A stretch of 64,000 bases of DNA from Kluyvera cryocrescens NBRC 102467 (GCF_001571285.1 NZ_BCTM01000020.1:1-64000); one strand, 5' to 3'; positions 16,994-25,320 are shown, numbered from the stretch's first letter. The notes: generated by a model not told the origin, from the letters alone. Program-made: numbers and translations.

Positions 16994-18844
16994 ATGTTGC
17001 GTTCTATTGCCACCGTGTCTATTTCCGGAACTCTGCCTGAAAAACTGAGCGCGATTGCCGCCGCAGGTTATCAGGGGGTTGAGATCTTCGAAAATGATTT
17101 GCTCTATTATACCGGTACGCCTGCAGATGTCCGTAAAATGGCGGCCGATCTGGGGCTGAAAATCACGTTATTTCAGCCATTTCGTGATTTCGAAGGCGGA
17201 AATCGTGCGCAGTTTGCCGCCAATCTGGCCCGCGCCAGGCGTAAGTTTTCCCTGATGCATGAATTAGGCTGCGACACGATGCTGCTGTGCAGCAACGTAC
17301 AGGCCGATTGTTCTGCCGACGTTGACTTGCAGGTGGCAGACCTGCGCGCCTTAGCGACGCTGGCCGAGCAGGAAAATATCAAGATTGGCTATGAAGCGTT
17401 AGCGTGGGGGACGCACGTTAACCGCTGGCACCAGGCCTGGGAACGGGTGAAAGCGGTCGATAGCCCGGCGATGGGCATCGTGCTCGACAGCTTCCACATC
17501 CTGTCGCTGGGGGACGATTTGAGCCGCCTGCACGAGGTCCCTATGGACAAAATCACCTTCCTGCAGCTGGCCGATGCGCCGCTGATGAAAATGGATGTCC
17601 TCGAATGGAGCCGCCATTTCCGCTGCTTCCCCGGTCAGGGCGAGCTGCCGCTGGTGGAATTTAGCCGTGAACTGACGCGCCTCGGGTATCGTGGGCCGTG
17701 GTCGCTTGAGATTTTTAACGATGGCTTCCGCGCATCTCCTAATGGTGCGACAGCTAAGGACGGTTACCGTTCGTTACTGTGGCTGGAAGAGCAAACGCGT
17801 CGTACGCTGGGGCAAACTGACGCCGATCTGTTTAACCCTGCGCCTTTACCGACCTTTAATGGCACCGAGTTTATCGAATTTGCCGCCAGCCCCGCGGAAG
17901 CGAAAAAGCTGAGCGCCATGCTGGAAGGCATGGGATTCCGATTGGCGGGAATGCATCGTTCCAAACAGGTTGCGCTGTGGAATAACGGCGGTGCACGGGT
18001 GATTATCAACTATCAACCCCATAGCTGGGCCGATCATTTTTATCAGCGTCACGGTGTGTCACTTTGCGCGATGGCGCTGCGGGTGAGCGAAAGTGCGCCA
18101 ATCATTGCCCGTGCCAAAGCCTATGGTTACGCCACCTGGCAGGGGGATGTGGGGCCAAATGAAAGCGCGATTCCTGCCGTATGTGCGCCGGACGGCAGTT
18201 TGGTGTATCTGGTGGATGACGCGCTGGATATCTATGCCCAGGACTTTAATCTGACGACGACGGCCGATGAGGGCGCGCTGCTGGGAATCGATCATCTGGC
18301 ATTAGGTATGGAAGCCGATAGCCGCGATAACTGGGTCATGTTTTGCCGCGCAGTGCTGGGCTTTACGCTTGAGCATGAGCAGACCATGCCCGACCCTTAT
18401 GGCCTGGTGCGCAGTCTGGCGGTTCAAAGCCCGCAGGGCAATATCCGTCTGGCGTTGAATATTTCCCAAAGCCGGGCAACGCAGATTGCCCGCTCGGTAG
18501 CTTGCTACCAGGGGGCTGGATTGCAGCACGCCGCTTTTGCCTGCCACGATCTTCCTTCATTGCTCGACAATCAACCGCTGGCGCCGTCGCTCTCGCTGCC
18601 GGTGCCCGCTAATTATTACGACGATTTACTGGCGCGCTTTGGCGCATCGGCACACGTCGAACGCCTGCAACCCCAGCAAATCCTCTACGACCGTGACAGC
18701 GCGGGCGGTGAGTTTCTGCATCGCTACACCTGGCCGTTCAGCGAAGGGCGTTTCTTCTTTGAATTAACCGAAAGACGCCGCGGTTACGCGCAATATGGCG
18801 CGGTCAATGCAGCGGTAAGGCTTTCGGCAATGCAGTACCGGTAA
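16994..18844 (+). CDS. quiC: 3-dehydroshikimate dehydratase, QuiC type (sugar-isomerase barrel fused to a VOC domain)
   Basis: The product has 616 residues. Residues 1 to about 270 form an AP-endonuclease/xylose-isomerase-type TIM barrel with metal-binding acids and histidines (ENIKIGYEALAWG, GIVLDSFHIL, FLQLADAP, SLEIFND). Residues from about 290 to 610 form two VOC/hydroxyphenylpyruvate-dioxygenase-like halves (GTEFIEFAASPAEAKKLSAML, GIDHLALGME, FFFELTERRRGYAQYGAVN). This fusion is the bacterial QuiC1 class, which converts 3-dehydroshikimate to protocatechuate. In characterised members the VOC part is structural. It heads a run with the MFS transporter and the AroE-like gene. Confidence 0.9.
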   Translation: MLRSIATVSISGTLPEKLSAIAAAGYQGVEIFENDLLYYTGTPADVRKMAADLGLKITLFQPFRDFEGGNRAQFAANLARARRKFSLMHELGCDTMLLCSNVQADCSADVDLQVADLRALATLAEQENIKIGYEALAWGTHVNRWHQAWERVKAVDSPAMGIVLDSFHILSLGDDLSRLHEVPMDKITFLQLADAPLMKMDVLEWSRHFRCFPGQGELPLVEFSRELTRLGYRGPWSLEIFNDGFRASPNGATAKDGYRSLLWLEEQTRRTLGQTDADLFNPAPLPTFNGTEFIEFAASPAEAKKLSAMLEGMGFRLAGMHRSKQVALWNNGGARVIINYQPHSWADHFYQRHGVSLCAMALRVSESAPIIARAKAYGYATWQGDVGPNESAIPAVCAPDGSLVYLVDDALDIYAQDFNLTTTADEGALLGIDHLALGMEADSRDNWVMFCRAVLGFTLEHEQTMPDPYGLVRSLAVQSPQGNIRLALNISQSRATQIARSVACYQGAGLQHAAFACHDLPSLLDNQPLAPSLSLPVPANYYDDLLARFGASAHVERLQPQQILYDRDSAGGEFLHRYTWPFSEGRFFFELTERRRGYAQYGAVNAAVRLSAMQYR

Positions 18845-18854
18845 AAGATAAAAT

Positions 18855-18868
18855 GTACCAGTCGGTAC
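18855..18868. promoter_or_regulatory. candidate TetR-type operator between the QuiC gene and the transporter
   Basis: GTACC-AGTC-GGTAC is an exact inverted repeat in the 91-bp gap; a third GTACC follows at 18873. TetR-family sites often look like TACC-N4-GGTA. The divergent QuiC/TetR gap carries no copy that I could see, which weakens assignment to that regulator. Confidence 0.4.
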
Positions 18869-18935
18869 GCAAGTACCGCTGGGCAGACCATAACAAGAAA
18901 TATTCATCTGCACCCGACAACGACAGGTAAACACT

Positions 18936-20285
18936 ATGAACTCACTCGGCCAGAATCGCATGGCTACCGCTGAGGCGGTTAACGCAGTTCCTCGCTCACG
19001 GCGGCGTATTGGTATTCTTGCGCTGCTCGCCGTGGGCACCATGATTAACTATCTCGATCGCACTGTACTGGGCATCGCGGCGCCTCAACTCACTCAGGAA
19101 TTGGGGATTGGTGCCGCGGTGATGGGGATTGTGTTCTCCGCCTTTGCCTGGACCTATGCGCTGGCGCAAATCCCCGGCGGCATGTTTCTCGACCGATTTG
19201 GTAATAAAGTGACCTATTTTCTGGCGCTGAGCTTCTGGTCGCTGTTTACCTTGTTCCACGGTTTTGCCGTGGGTCTGAAAACGTTGCTGCTGTGCCGTTT
19301 TGGTTTGGGCGTCAGCGAAGCGCCGTGTTTTCCGGTCAATAGCCGAGTGGTGAGTGCCTGGTTCCCTCAGCACGAACGTGCCAAGGCCACGGCAGTCTAT
19401 ACCGTCGGTGAATACCTCGGGCTGGCCTGTTTTGCGCCGCTGCTGTTCTGGATCATGGACGGTTTTGGCTGGCGCATGCTGTTTGTTACCGTGGGCGTGG
19501 TGGGCATTTTGTTCGCCCTGGTCTGGTGGCGCCACTACCGCGAACCGCATGAAGATAAATATCTCAGCGAACAGGAGCGCGACTATATTACCGCCGGCGA
19601 GGGCATGAACACCGGCGCGGAGCAGCGCAAAGTGTTTAGCTGGCCGCTGGTGCGCCAACTGTTGAGCAAACGGCAGATTATCGGTGCCAGCATCGGACAG
19701 TTTGCCGGCAATACCGTGCTGGTCTTCTTTCTGACCTGGTTTCCCACTTATCTGGCGACCGAACGCCATATGCCGTGGCTGAAGGTCGGTTTCTTCGCCA
19801 TTCTGCCATTTCTGGCAGCCGCAGGCGGCGTGATGTTCGGCGGCTGGGTCTCCGATAAACTGCTAAAGGCTACCGGCAATGCCAATCTCGGGCGCAAACT
19901 GCCGATTATTGCGGGGCTGCTGATGGCAAGCTGCATTATCAGCGCCAACTGGCTGCATAGCGATATGGCGGTGATTTTGGTGATGTCGTTTGCCTTTTTC
20001 GGCCAGGGGATGGTGGGGCTGGGCTGGACCTTGATTTCAGACATGGCGCCTAAGGGGCTGGGCGGGTTGACCGGTGGGCTGTTTAACTTTTGTGCCAATC
20101 TCGCGGGGATCCTGACGCCGCTGATTATTGGGTTTATCGTTGCCGCCTTCGGCAGTTTCTTCTATGCCCTGATCTATATTGGCGGCGCAGCGCTACTGGG
20201 GGTCGTGGCCTATCTGTTTATTCTGGGGGACGTCAAACGCCTCGAGTTGGATCTGCCGGAGCAGGAGGCCAGCCATGCAAATTAG
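18936..20285 (+). CDS. MFS transporter, anion:cation symporter family (probable shikimate/quinate uptake)
   Basis: The product has 449 residues with about 12 membrane helices. The RxxxxxxxALLAVGTMINYLDRTVLGIAAP start, the loop motif LDRFGNK and the later WVSDKLL are typical of the ACS branch of the major facilitator superfamily, which carries organic acids such as glucarate, galactonate and hexuronates. The 25 residues before the first helix are hydrophilic. It overlaps the dehydrogenase gene by 11 bp, so a joint role in uptake and oxidation of shikimate-type acids is likely. The substrate is inferred from context. Confidence 0.82.
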   Translation: MNSLGQNRMATAEAVNAVPRSRRRIGILALLAVGTMINYLDRTVLGIAAPQLTQELGIGAAVMGIVFSAFAWTYALAQIPGGMFLDRFGNKVTYFLALSFWSLFTLFHGFAVGLKTLLLCRFGLGVSEAPCFPVNSRVVSAWFPQHERAKATAVYTVGEYLGLACFAPLLFWIMDGFGWRMLFVTVGVVGILFALVWWRHYREPHEDKYLSEQERDYITAGEGMNTGAEQRKVFSWPLVRQLLSKRQIIGASIGQFAGNTVLVFFLTWFPTYLATERHMPWLKVGFFAILPFLAAAGGVMFGGWVSDKLLKATGNANLGRKLPIIAGLLMASCIISANWLHSDMAVILVMSFAFFGQGMVGLGWTLISDMAPKGLGGLTGGLFNFCANLAGILTPLIIGFIVAAFGSFFYALIYIGGAALLGVVAYLFILGDVKRLELDLPEQEASHAN

Positions 20286-21111
20286 TGGTCACACGCGGTT
20301 GATTGCGCATCTGGGCTACCCGACGGCCAGCTTCAAAGCGCCGATGATTTACAACCCGTGGTTTGAAAATCAGGCCGTGGATGTGAAAGTCGTGCCCATG
20401 GGGGTGACACCGGAAGATTATGCGGCGTTGATTCCTGCGTTATTTTCGTTAACTAATATATGCGGCGCGCTGGTCACGATGCCGCATAAAGTGGCGACCT
20501 GTGCGCTGGTCGACCGGCTGAGCCCCACCGCGCAAATCGCCGGGGCCTGTAACGCTATCCGCCGGGAGCCCGATGGTTCGCTCACCGGGGATATGTTTGA
20601 CGGCGACGGCTTTGTGCGCGGCATTCAGCGTAAGGGATTTCAAACCGTCGGTGCCCGCGCGTTGGTGGTGGGAAGCGGGGGCGTCGGGTCGGCGATCGCC
20701 GCGTCGCTAGCCGCCGCAGGCGTGAGTGCGCTGACCTTGTATGATGCACGAGAGGATACGGCACGAGCGTTAGCTGACCGTCTACAGACCTATTATCCGC
20801 AGCTTAAGCTGACGGTGATGGCGAACGATCCGGCTGGGCATTCGCTGGTGGTGAATGCCACGCCGCTAGGAATGTCCTCTGGCGATCCGCTGCCGTTTGA
20901 TGTTGAACGCCTGGAGCCCGGCGCGTTTGTCGGCGAAGTGGTGATGAAGCAAGAGTTTACGCCGCTGTTGCAGGCGGCGATGGCGAAGGGCTGTCCGGTA
21001 CAGCGTGGAACCGATATGCTGTTTGAAATGATCCCCGCTTATCTGGATTTCTTCCACCTGCCGGTGGCGACGCCGGAGCAGCTAAAAGCGCTGGCGGAAA
21101 TCCAGTACTAA
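20275..21111 (+). CDS. AroE-like shikimate/quinate dehydrogenase paralogue
   Basis: The product has 278 residues from the ATG at 20275. The AroE fold is shown by GALVTMPHK (catalytic Lys72), IAGACNAI, TGDMFDGDGF (catalytic Asp109), the Rossmann motif GSGGVGSAIA (133-142) and NATPLGM. The SxS motif near the N terminus, whose two serines hold the substrate carboxylate in AroE and YdiB, aligns here with F20-K21-A22 (TASFKAPMI). This points to a divergent subfamily with a modified substrate pocket. Its place after QuiC and a transporter suggests oxidation of shikimate or quinate to the dehydro form. It is not the biosynthetic aroE. Confidence 0.85.
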   Translation: MQISGHTRLIAHLGYPTASFKAPMIYNPWFENQAVDVKVVPMGVTPEDYAALIPALFSLTNICGALVTMPHKVATCALVDRLSPTAQIAGACNAIRREPDGSLTGDMFDGDGFVRGIQRKGFQTVGARALVVGSGGVGSAIAASLAAAGVSALTLYDAREDTARALADRLQTYYPQLKLTVMANDPAGHSLVVNATPLGMSSGDPLPFDVERLEPGAFVGEVVMKQEFTPLLQAAMAKGCPVQRGTDMLFEMIPAYLDFFHLPVATPEQLKALAEIQY

Positions 21112-21127
21112 AGCGCTGGTCAATAGC

Positions 21128-21169
21128 GTGATAGCCCGAGTAACATAACGCTTATTCTCGGGCTATCAC
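21128..21169. repeat. 13-bp perfect inverted repeat at the start of the ModA-like gene
   Basis: GTGATAGCCCGAG (21128-21140) and CTCGGGCTATCAC (21157-21169) are exact complements around a 16-base loop. It lies 16 bp after the AroE-like stop and ends nine bases before the next start codon. It could be a terminator lacking a U-run, an operator, or a hairpin masking the ribosome-binding region of the next gene. Confidence 0.6.
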
Positions 21170-21178
21170 GAACGTATT

Positions 21179-21913
21179 ATGCATCCCACATTGACGCTGT
21201 TTGCGGCGGGCAGTCTCCGCCGCGCCTTTCTCCCCCTGCAGTCCCAATTTACCGCGCAAACCGGAATAGCGGTCGATATCACTTTTGGCCCGGCCGGTTT
21301 GCTACGTGAACGAATCGAAGAGGGGGAAACGTGCTCGATTTTTGCTTCCGCGAATCACCAGCATCCCCAGGCGCTTTACGAGGCAGGCCGCGCGCAAAAA
21401 CCGCGGCTTTTTGCGCGTAATGAGCTTATCCTGACGGTGAAAAATAGCCCCCAAACTGCAGGGAAAGAGTGGCTGGAATTACTCAGTGATAAGGCCTTGC
21501 GGCTGGGGACATCAACACCGCAGTGCGATCCTTCCGGGGACTACACCTGGCAGCTGTTTGACCATCTTGACGCCAGCTATCCCGGGCTCGGTGAATCTCT
21601 CAAACGGCGGGCCAAGCAGCTGGTGGGCGGGCGCGACACGCTCACGCTGCCACCGGGCGTCATCGCGAGCAGTTGGCTGCTACGCGAAGGGTGGGCGGAT
21701 TTATTTATCGGCTATGCGCACTACGCCACCGCGCTGGTGGGCGAGACCGATATCCGTAGCGTGCCCATTCCGGCCCCGTGGAATATTCGTTGCGATTATT
21801 ATGTGACGCTGCTGGAACAGAGCGACGCTGCTCGTCAGTTCTGGCAATTTATTCTCGCGGAAGACGGACAGCGTTGTCTGCGCGACGCTGGTTTCATAAC
21901 TGCTAACGTTTAA
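21179..21913 (+). CDS. ModA-like periplasmic-binding-protein fold, no signal peptide
   Basis: The product has 244 residues and resembles molybdate/tungstate-binding ModA (starts LTLFAAGSLRRAF, where mature ModA proteins have VFAAASL; then FGPAGLLRERIEEG, FASANHQHP, FARNELILTV, VNxx-type end). It begins directly at the mature sequence: an in-frame TAA at 21146-21148 leaves only ten codons upstream, so no signal peptide can be added. A ribosome-binding site is not evident. It is convergent with, and overlaps by 11 bp, the ABC transporter below. It may be a cytosolic oxyanion sensor or a mislocalised relic. Confidence 0.75.
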   Translation: MHPTLTLFAAGSLRRAFLPLQSQFTAQTGIAVDITFGPAGLLRERIEEGETCSIFASANHQHPQALYEAGRAQKPRLFARNELILTVKNSPQTAGKEWLELLSDKALRLGTSTPQCDPSGDYTWQLFDHLDASYPGLGESLKRRAKQLVGGRDTLTLPPGVIASSWLLREGWADLFIGYAHYATALVGETDIRSVPIPAPWNIRCDYYVTLLEQSDAARQFWQFILAEDGQRCLRDAGFITANV

Positions 21914-22652
21914 GTTCAAACAGCGGTGTCACGACGGTAGTGGGGTAATCGGCAAGCTGAATTTTACGCACCGTAACGCCGTAAGCCCGCTGTAGCGTCT
22001 CTTCCTGGACAATCTCGGCGGTAGGGCCAGCCAGCCACTGGCCGTCGGGCAGCAGTAGCAGCGTATGGCTGGCCACCTGAAGCGCGTGCGTGGGATCGTG
22101 GGTGGTGAACATCACCGTACGCGCCTGCACGCGGGCAAGATCGCAGATAAGCTGCAATACCGTTTGCTGGTTGCCTAAATCCAGTGCCGAGCAAGGCTCA
22201 TCAAGCAGGATGTTCTGGCTGGCGCTGACCAGCGCGCGGGCAATCATGACCAACTGCTGTTGGCCGCCGGAAAGGTTGCTGAACAGCGTATCGGCCAGCC
22301 CGGCGATGTTCAACAGCGCCAGCGCTTCCCGCACCTGGCGCTCATCCTCCTCCTGCGGTTGAGCGAAGAGGGCGATATGGCGTGCGCGGCCCATTAACAC
22401 CACCTCTTTCACTCGCCAGGCGAAGGCGGCGCGAAACGACTGCGGCACGATGCCGACGCCGCCGGATACGGTAACCTCGCCCGCCAGTGCAGGCAGTACG
22501 CCGGTTAGTGTATCCAAAAGGGTACTTTTACCACGCCCGTTCGCGCCCAGTACTGCCCAGACTTCGCCGGGCTGGCAGTGTAGATTTAACGGTTCAAACA
22601 GCGGTGCTTTGTGCCCATATTTCAGTTGTGAAAGGGTGAGCGACGGGGTCAT
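21903..22652 (-). CDS. ATP-binding subunit of a BtuCDF/MolBCA-type importer
   Basis: The product has 249 residues. Walker A is GANGRGKST (residues 35-43), the signature is LSGGQQQ and Walker B is NILLDEP, with H-loop TTHDPTHAL. Similar ATPases (FecE, FhuC, BtuD, MolC) drive uptake of iron-siderophores, cobalamin, or in Haemophilus MolBCA molybdate and tungstate. It overlaps the permease gene by four bases and is the last gene of a binding protein-permease-ATPase operon. Confidence 0.88.
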   Translation of the reverse strand: MTPSLTLSQLKYGHKAPLFEPLNLHCQPGEVWAVLGANGRGKSTLLDTLTGVLPALAGEVTVSGGVGIVPQSFRAAFAWRVKEVVLMGRARHIALFAQPQEEDERQVREALALLNIAGLADTLFSNLSGGQQQLVMIARALVSASQNILLDEPCSALDLGNQQTVLQLICDLARVQARTVMFTTHDPTHALQVASHTLLLLPDGQWLAGPTAEIVQEETLQRAYGVTVRKIQLADYPTTVVTPLFELKR

Positions 22653-23656
22653 TTGAGCATTCCTTTACGGCTTGCGCGAACCAGCATGACGGTAAATAGC
22701 GGGGCACCCACCAGAGCGGTGATAATTCCAATCGGGATTTCGGCAGCGGTTAACGTGCGGGCGAGATCGTCAACCAGTACCATAAAGCTGGCCCCCAGCC
22801 AGAAGGCGCAGGGCAGAAGGCGTCGGTGGTCGGCCCCGGCAAGCATCCGCGCCAGATGCGGGATGACCAACCCTACCCACGCAATACTGCCGCTGACCGC
22901 CACCTGGGCGGCGACCAGCAGCGCGCAGCACAGCAGCACGCCGCGACGGAGTGCGGTCACTCGCACACCGAGCGTACGGGCATCTTTATCATCCAGCGAC
23001 AGCAGGTTAATCCGCCAGCGGAGCTTGAACAGCACCAGCGCTGCAACCGTCATCGGAAGGGCCAACAGCAGGACTTTTGTCCAGTTCGCGGTCGCAAAAC
23101 TGCCCAGCAGCCAGAACACAATATTGGGCAGCACCTCTTCGGTATCGGCCATGTACTGCATCAGACTAACCAGCGCGGCAAAAAAACCGCTAAGGATAAT
23201 CCCTGCCAGAATCAGCACCAGCGTACTTTCTCGCTTTTGCAGCGCTGCCAGCAGATAGACTAGCGTCAATGCCAGCAGGCCAAAGAAAAAGGTCGTCCCC
23301 ATCATCATTGGCATACTGAGGCCGAGCAGGATGGCCAGCGTGCCGCCAAATGCGGAGCCTGAGGTGACGCCGATAATGTGCGGGTCGACGAGCGGGTTCT
23401 GAAACACCCCTTGCAGCGTGGCACCACACAAACCCAGCGCACCGCCGGCCAATAGCGCCATCAGGATCCGCGGTAATCGCACTGACCAGACAATCTGGTG
23501 AGCAATCTCTGTCGTATTGTGAGGATGTGTGAGCTGGAAGAGGACATCGCGAATCGATAACCCATACTGACCAAAGCACAGCGAAACGATGGCGACGGCC
23601 AGAGTGAGCAACATCAGCCCACCCTGAACCGTTTTGGGATGACTACTGATGCGCAT
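22649..23656 (-). CDS. permease subunit of a BtuCDF/MolBCA-type importer
   Basis: The product has 335 residues from the ATG at 23656, which overlaps the end of the binding-protein gene by 14 bp; a longer frame is rejected. About ten membrane helices are visible, and FecCD/BtuC family marks are clear: RLPRILMALLAGGALGLCGATLQGVFQNPLVDP, and ISGFFAALVSLMQY, VAVSGSIAWVGLVIPHLARML. It moves the substrate across the inner membrane. The gene is on the minus strand between its partners. Confidence 0.9.
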   Translation of the reverse strand: MRISSHPKTVQGGLMLLTLAVAIVSLCFGQYGLSIRDVLFQLTHPHNTTEIAHQIVWSVRLPRILMALLAGGALGLCGATLQGVFQNPLVDPHIIGVTSGSAFGGTLAILLGLSMPMMMGTTFFFGLLALTLVYLLAALQKRESTLVLILAGIILSGFFAALVSLMQYMADTEEVLPNIVFWLLGSFATANWTKVLLLALPMTVAALVLFKLRWRINLLSLDDKDARTLGVRVTALRRGVLLCCALLVAAQVAVSGSIAWVGLVIPHLARMLAGADHRRLLPCAFWLGASFMVLVDDLARTLTAAEIPIGIITALVGAPLFTVMLVRASRKGMLK

Positions 23657-24710
23657 TAGCCTGCCAGTGGGTGCGATAGAAACGGTGATAATAATCCTGG
23701 GCAGCGGCATCCACGTCGATGTCTTTATAGCGCTCTGGATAGAGCTTTTTCGCCATCCACAGTTCACCAATCGCCAGCGCTTCCGGCATCGGATAGCCCC
23801 AGGCTTTGGCGTATTCTGGCATCAACCATACGCGATGATTTTTCACCGCATCAATGGCCTGCCACTGCGGATCGGTGGTTATCTGTTTTACCACTTCCGG
23901 ATAGCGATCCTGCACGAAGATCACCTGCGGATCCCACTTCAGAACCTGTTCTAGCGACACCTGGCGCGCACCTTTTACCGTGGCGGCGGCCACATTCATG
24001 GCCCCTGCATGCTGCATCATCAGCCCCGTGTACTTACCGGAACCGTAGGTATTCAGGTCCGGGTTTGCCATATAGACACGTACCTTTTCGGCCGGCGGAA
24101 TTTCGGCGACAGGGGCATTAAATTTGGCGCGGGCGGCAAAGGTGTAGTCAATCAGCGCACTGGCTTCAGCCTGGCGATTGACCACCTCACCAATCAGGCG
24201 AATACCCTGTTTGAGTCCCTCGTTGTAGGCACGCTCTTCATCCGCCATCGATGGGTTCATTTTATTCTTTTCACCGGCGGCATCTTCACGCAGTGAAATA
24301 GCCACAACCGGGATCCCTGCATTCTGAATCTGCTGAATCATGGGCTCCGGCGCATAGTTGGCGACAAACACCACCTGCGGATGGAGCGCCAGCAGGCTTT
24401 CGATATTGACCTGCGTCAGGTCGCCCGGCATCGACATTTTATCAATCGACGGCATAAAGCGAGCGAACTCCGGGCCCAGCTGCTTTTTCCAACTGCTCAA
24501 CACGCCGACAATATCATCGGCTGCATTGAGCTGAACCAGCAAATTGAGCGTCTGGTGTTGCAGAACCACCACGCGGTTAACGCTATCGGGTAGGGTAACC
24601 TGCCGGCCAAGCTGGTCGGTGACGGTACGGTCGGCGAGAGCTGGGGTGACAGCTGTCAGGCTAGCGCAAGCCAGCAGTAAGCTCAGAAGGAAACGGTGTA
24701 ATGTGGACAT
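23643..24710 (-). CDS. periplasmic substrate-binding protein of a BtuCDF/MolBCA-type importer
   Basis: The product has 355 residues. A signal peptide ends near residue 26 (VTPALA-DRTV). The mature protein has the two-lobed helical-backbone fold of TroA/FecB/BtuF proteins: RTVTDQLGRQVTLPDSVNRVVVL, then NLLVQLNAADDIVGV, and ISLREDAAGE in the middle. Substrate may be an iron chelate or an oxyanion such as molybdate; the convergent ModA-like gene argues for molybdate or tungstate, though this is inference. First gene of its operon; no Fur box is obvious in the 110 bp upstream. Confidence 0.88.
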   Translation of the reverse strand: MSTLHRFLLSLLLACASLTAVTPALADRTVTDQLGRQVTLPDSVNRVVVLQHQTLNLLVQLNAADDIVGVLSSWKKQLGPEFARFMPSIDKMSMPGDLTQVNIESLLALHPQVVFVANYAPEPMIQQIQNAGIPVVAISLREDAAGEKNKMNPSMADEERAYNEGLKQGIRLIGEVVNRQAEASALIDYTFAARAKFNAPVAEIPPAEKVRVYMANPDLNTYGSGKYTGLMMQHAGAMNVAAATVKGARQVSLEQVLKWDPQVIFVQDRYPEVVKQITTDPQWQAIDAVKNHRVWLMPEYAKAWGYPMPEALAIGELWMAKKLYPERYKDIDVDAAAQDYYHRFYRTHWQANAHQ

Positions 24711-24826
24711 GAGTCGCTCAGTCAGGGAGTGAATAAACGGTGTGTATTTGATTATATAACGAAAGCAATTGCAAACGGTCTGACCGAAATACCCCTAAAT
24801 TTCTACTGGTAACCAAATCGCCAACG

Positions 24827-24855
24827 AAAAAGGCCGCAGAGTTGCCCCTGCGGCC
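24827..24855 (-). terminator. terminator of ldr copy 1
   Basis: The stem GGCCGCAG/CTGCGGCC (24832-24839 with 24848-24855) is followed on the minus strand by TTTTT. It lies about 50 bp beyond the toxin stop. Confidence 0.85.
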
Positions 24856-24902
24856 CGGTTCGGGCGCATGCTGCCATTGTGACGGCAATGACGCCCGGGC
24901 GG

Positions 24903-25010
24903 CTATTTCCGGCTACGCCACCAGCCCAAAATCAGACCGGTCAGCACGCCGACCATGACCGGAGCGGCCAGATCGTGCCAGAACATCCACACCCACTGCA
25001 TTAGCGTCAT
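24903..25010 (-). CDS. ldr: Ldr-family type I toxin peptide, copy 1 (35 aa)
   Basis: This 35-codon frame encodes a peptide that starts MTLMQWVWMFWHDLAAP and ends GWWRSRK. It aligns along its whole length with E. coli LdrA/LdrD (MT...FWHDLAAP...G...WWRNRK). Ldr peptides are single-helix inner membrane toxins that depolarise or condense the nucleoid when overproduced, and are held silent by an antisense Rdl RNA. The hydrophobic helix spans about residues 12-30 and the basic tail anchors it. It is too short to appear in ordinary gene calls. Confidence 0.88.
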   Translation of the reverse strand: MTLMQWVWMFWHDLAAPVMVGVLTGLILGWWRSRK

Positions 25011-25066
25011 TGCGCCATCCTGATTGCAATGGCAACGGTTCGCGGCTATTCTCAACTTGTCGAAGG

Positions 25067-25124
25067 TCAAGTTAGCCCCCGTTTTGTTGCCAGGTTTTTA
25101 CCGAACAACGTGCGGGGGTTTTCT
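25067..25124 (+). ncRNA. rdl: Rdl-type antisense RNA antitoxin, copy 1
   Basis: On the strand opposite the toxin mRNA, TCAAGTTAGCCCCCG is followed by AACGTGCGGGGGTTTTCT. The CCCCCG/CGGGGG pair plus T-run is the intrinsic terminator seen in E. coli rdl RNAs, and the flanking TCAAG-TTAGCCCCCGTT segment matches them. It covers the leader of the ldr mRNA, so it would block toxin translation by base pairing. Ends are approximate. Confidence 0.75.
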
Positions 25125-25291
25125 CTTTCCAGCAACAGCTGCCGCCAGGGATCAAGCCCCCGCAACATTGCGCCTCTCCCGAGTAACGGGATTACGACGA
25201 TCCTATAGCAAGCGCCATGCCGCCGACAATCGTTGAGTGCTGGATAAATATCCAGTTGTTTATTTTTCGGAATATCGCCCGACTCAAAACG

Positions 25292-25320
25292 AAAAAGGCC
25301 GCAGAGTTACCCCTGCGTCC
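25292..25320 (-). terminator. terminator of ldr copy 2
   Basis: Same hairpin as in copy 1 but the right arm reads CTGCGTCC, which introduces one mismatch in the stem; the T-run is kept. Confidence 0.75.

Larger units (their letters stand above)
24823..25257. repeat. long direct repeat copy 1 (LDR-type unit)
   Basis: This 435-bp unit recurs 465 bp downstream with only a few differences. Each unit holds an ldr toxin frame on the minus strand, its terminator, and a divergent antisense RNA, like the LDR elements of E. coli. It lies between the ABC importer operon and the hydrolase gene; no other gene is present in 24711-25891. Confidence 0.9.

Noticed and set aside
25024-25236. 70-codon plus-strand frames in both long direct repeats
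   Set aside because: They cross the antisense RNA and its terminator and are explained by the ldr/rdl repeat; no ribosome-binding site.
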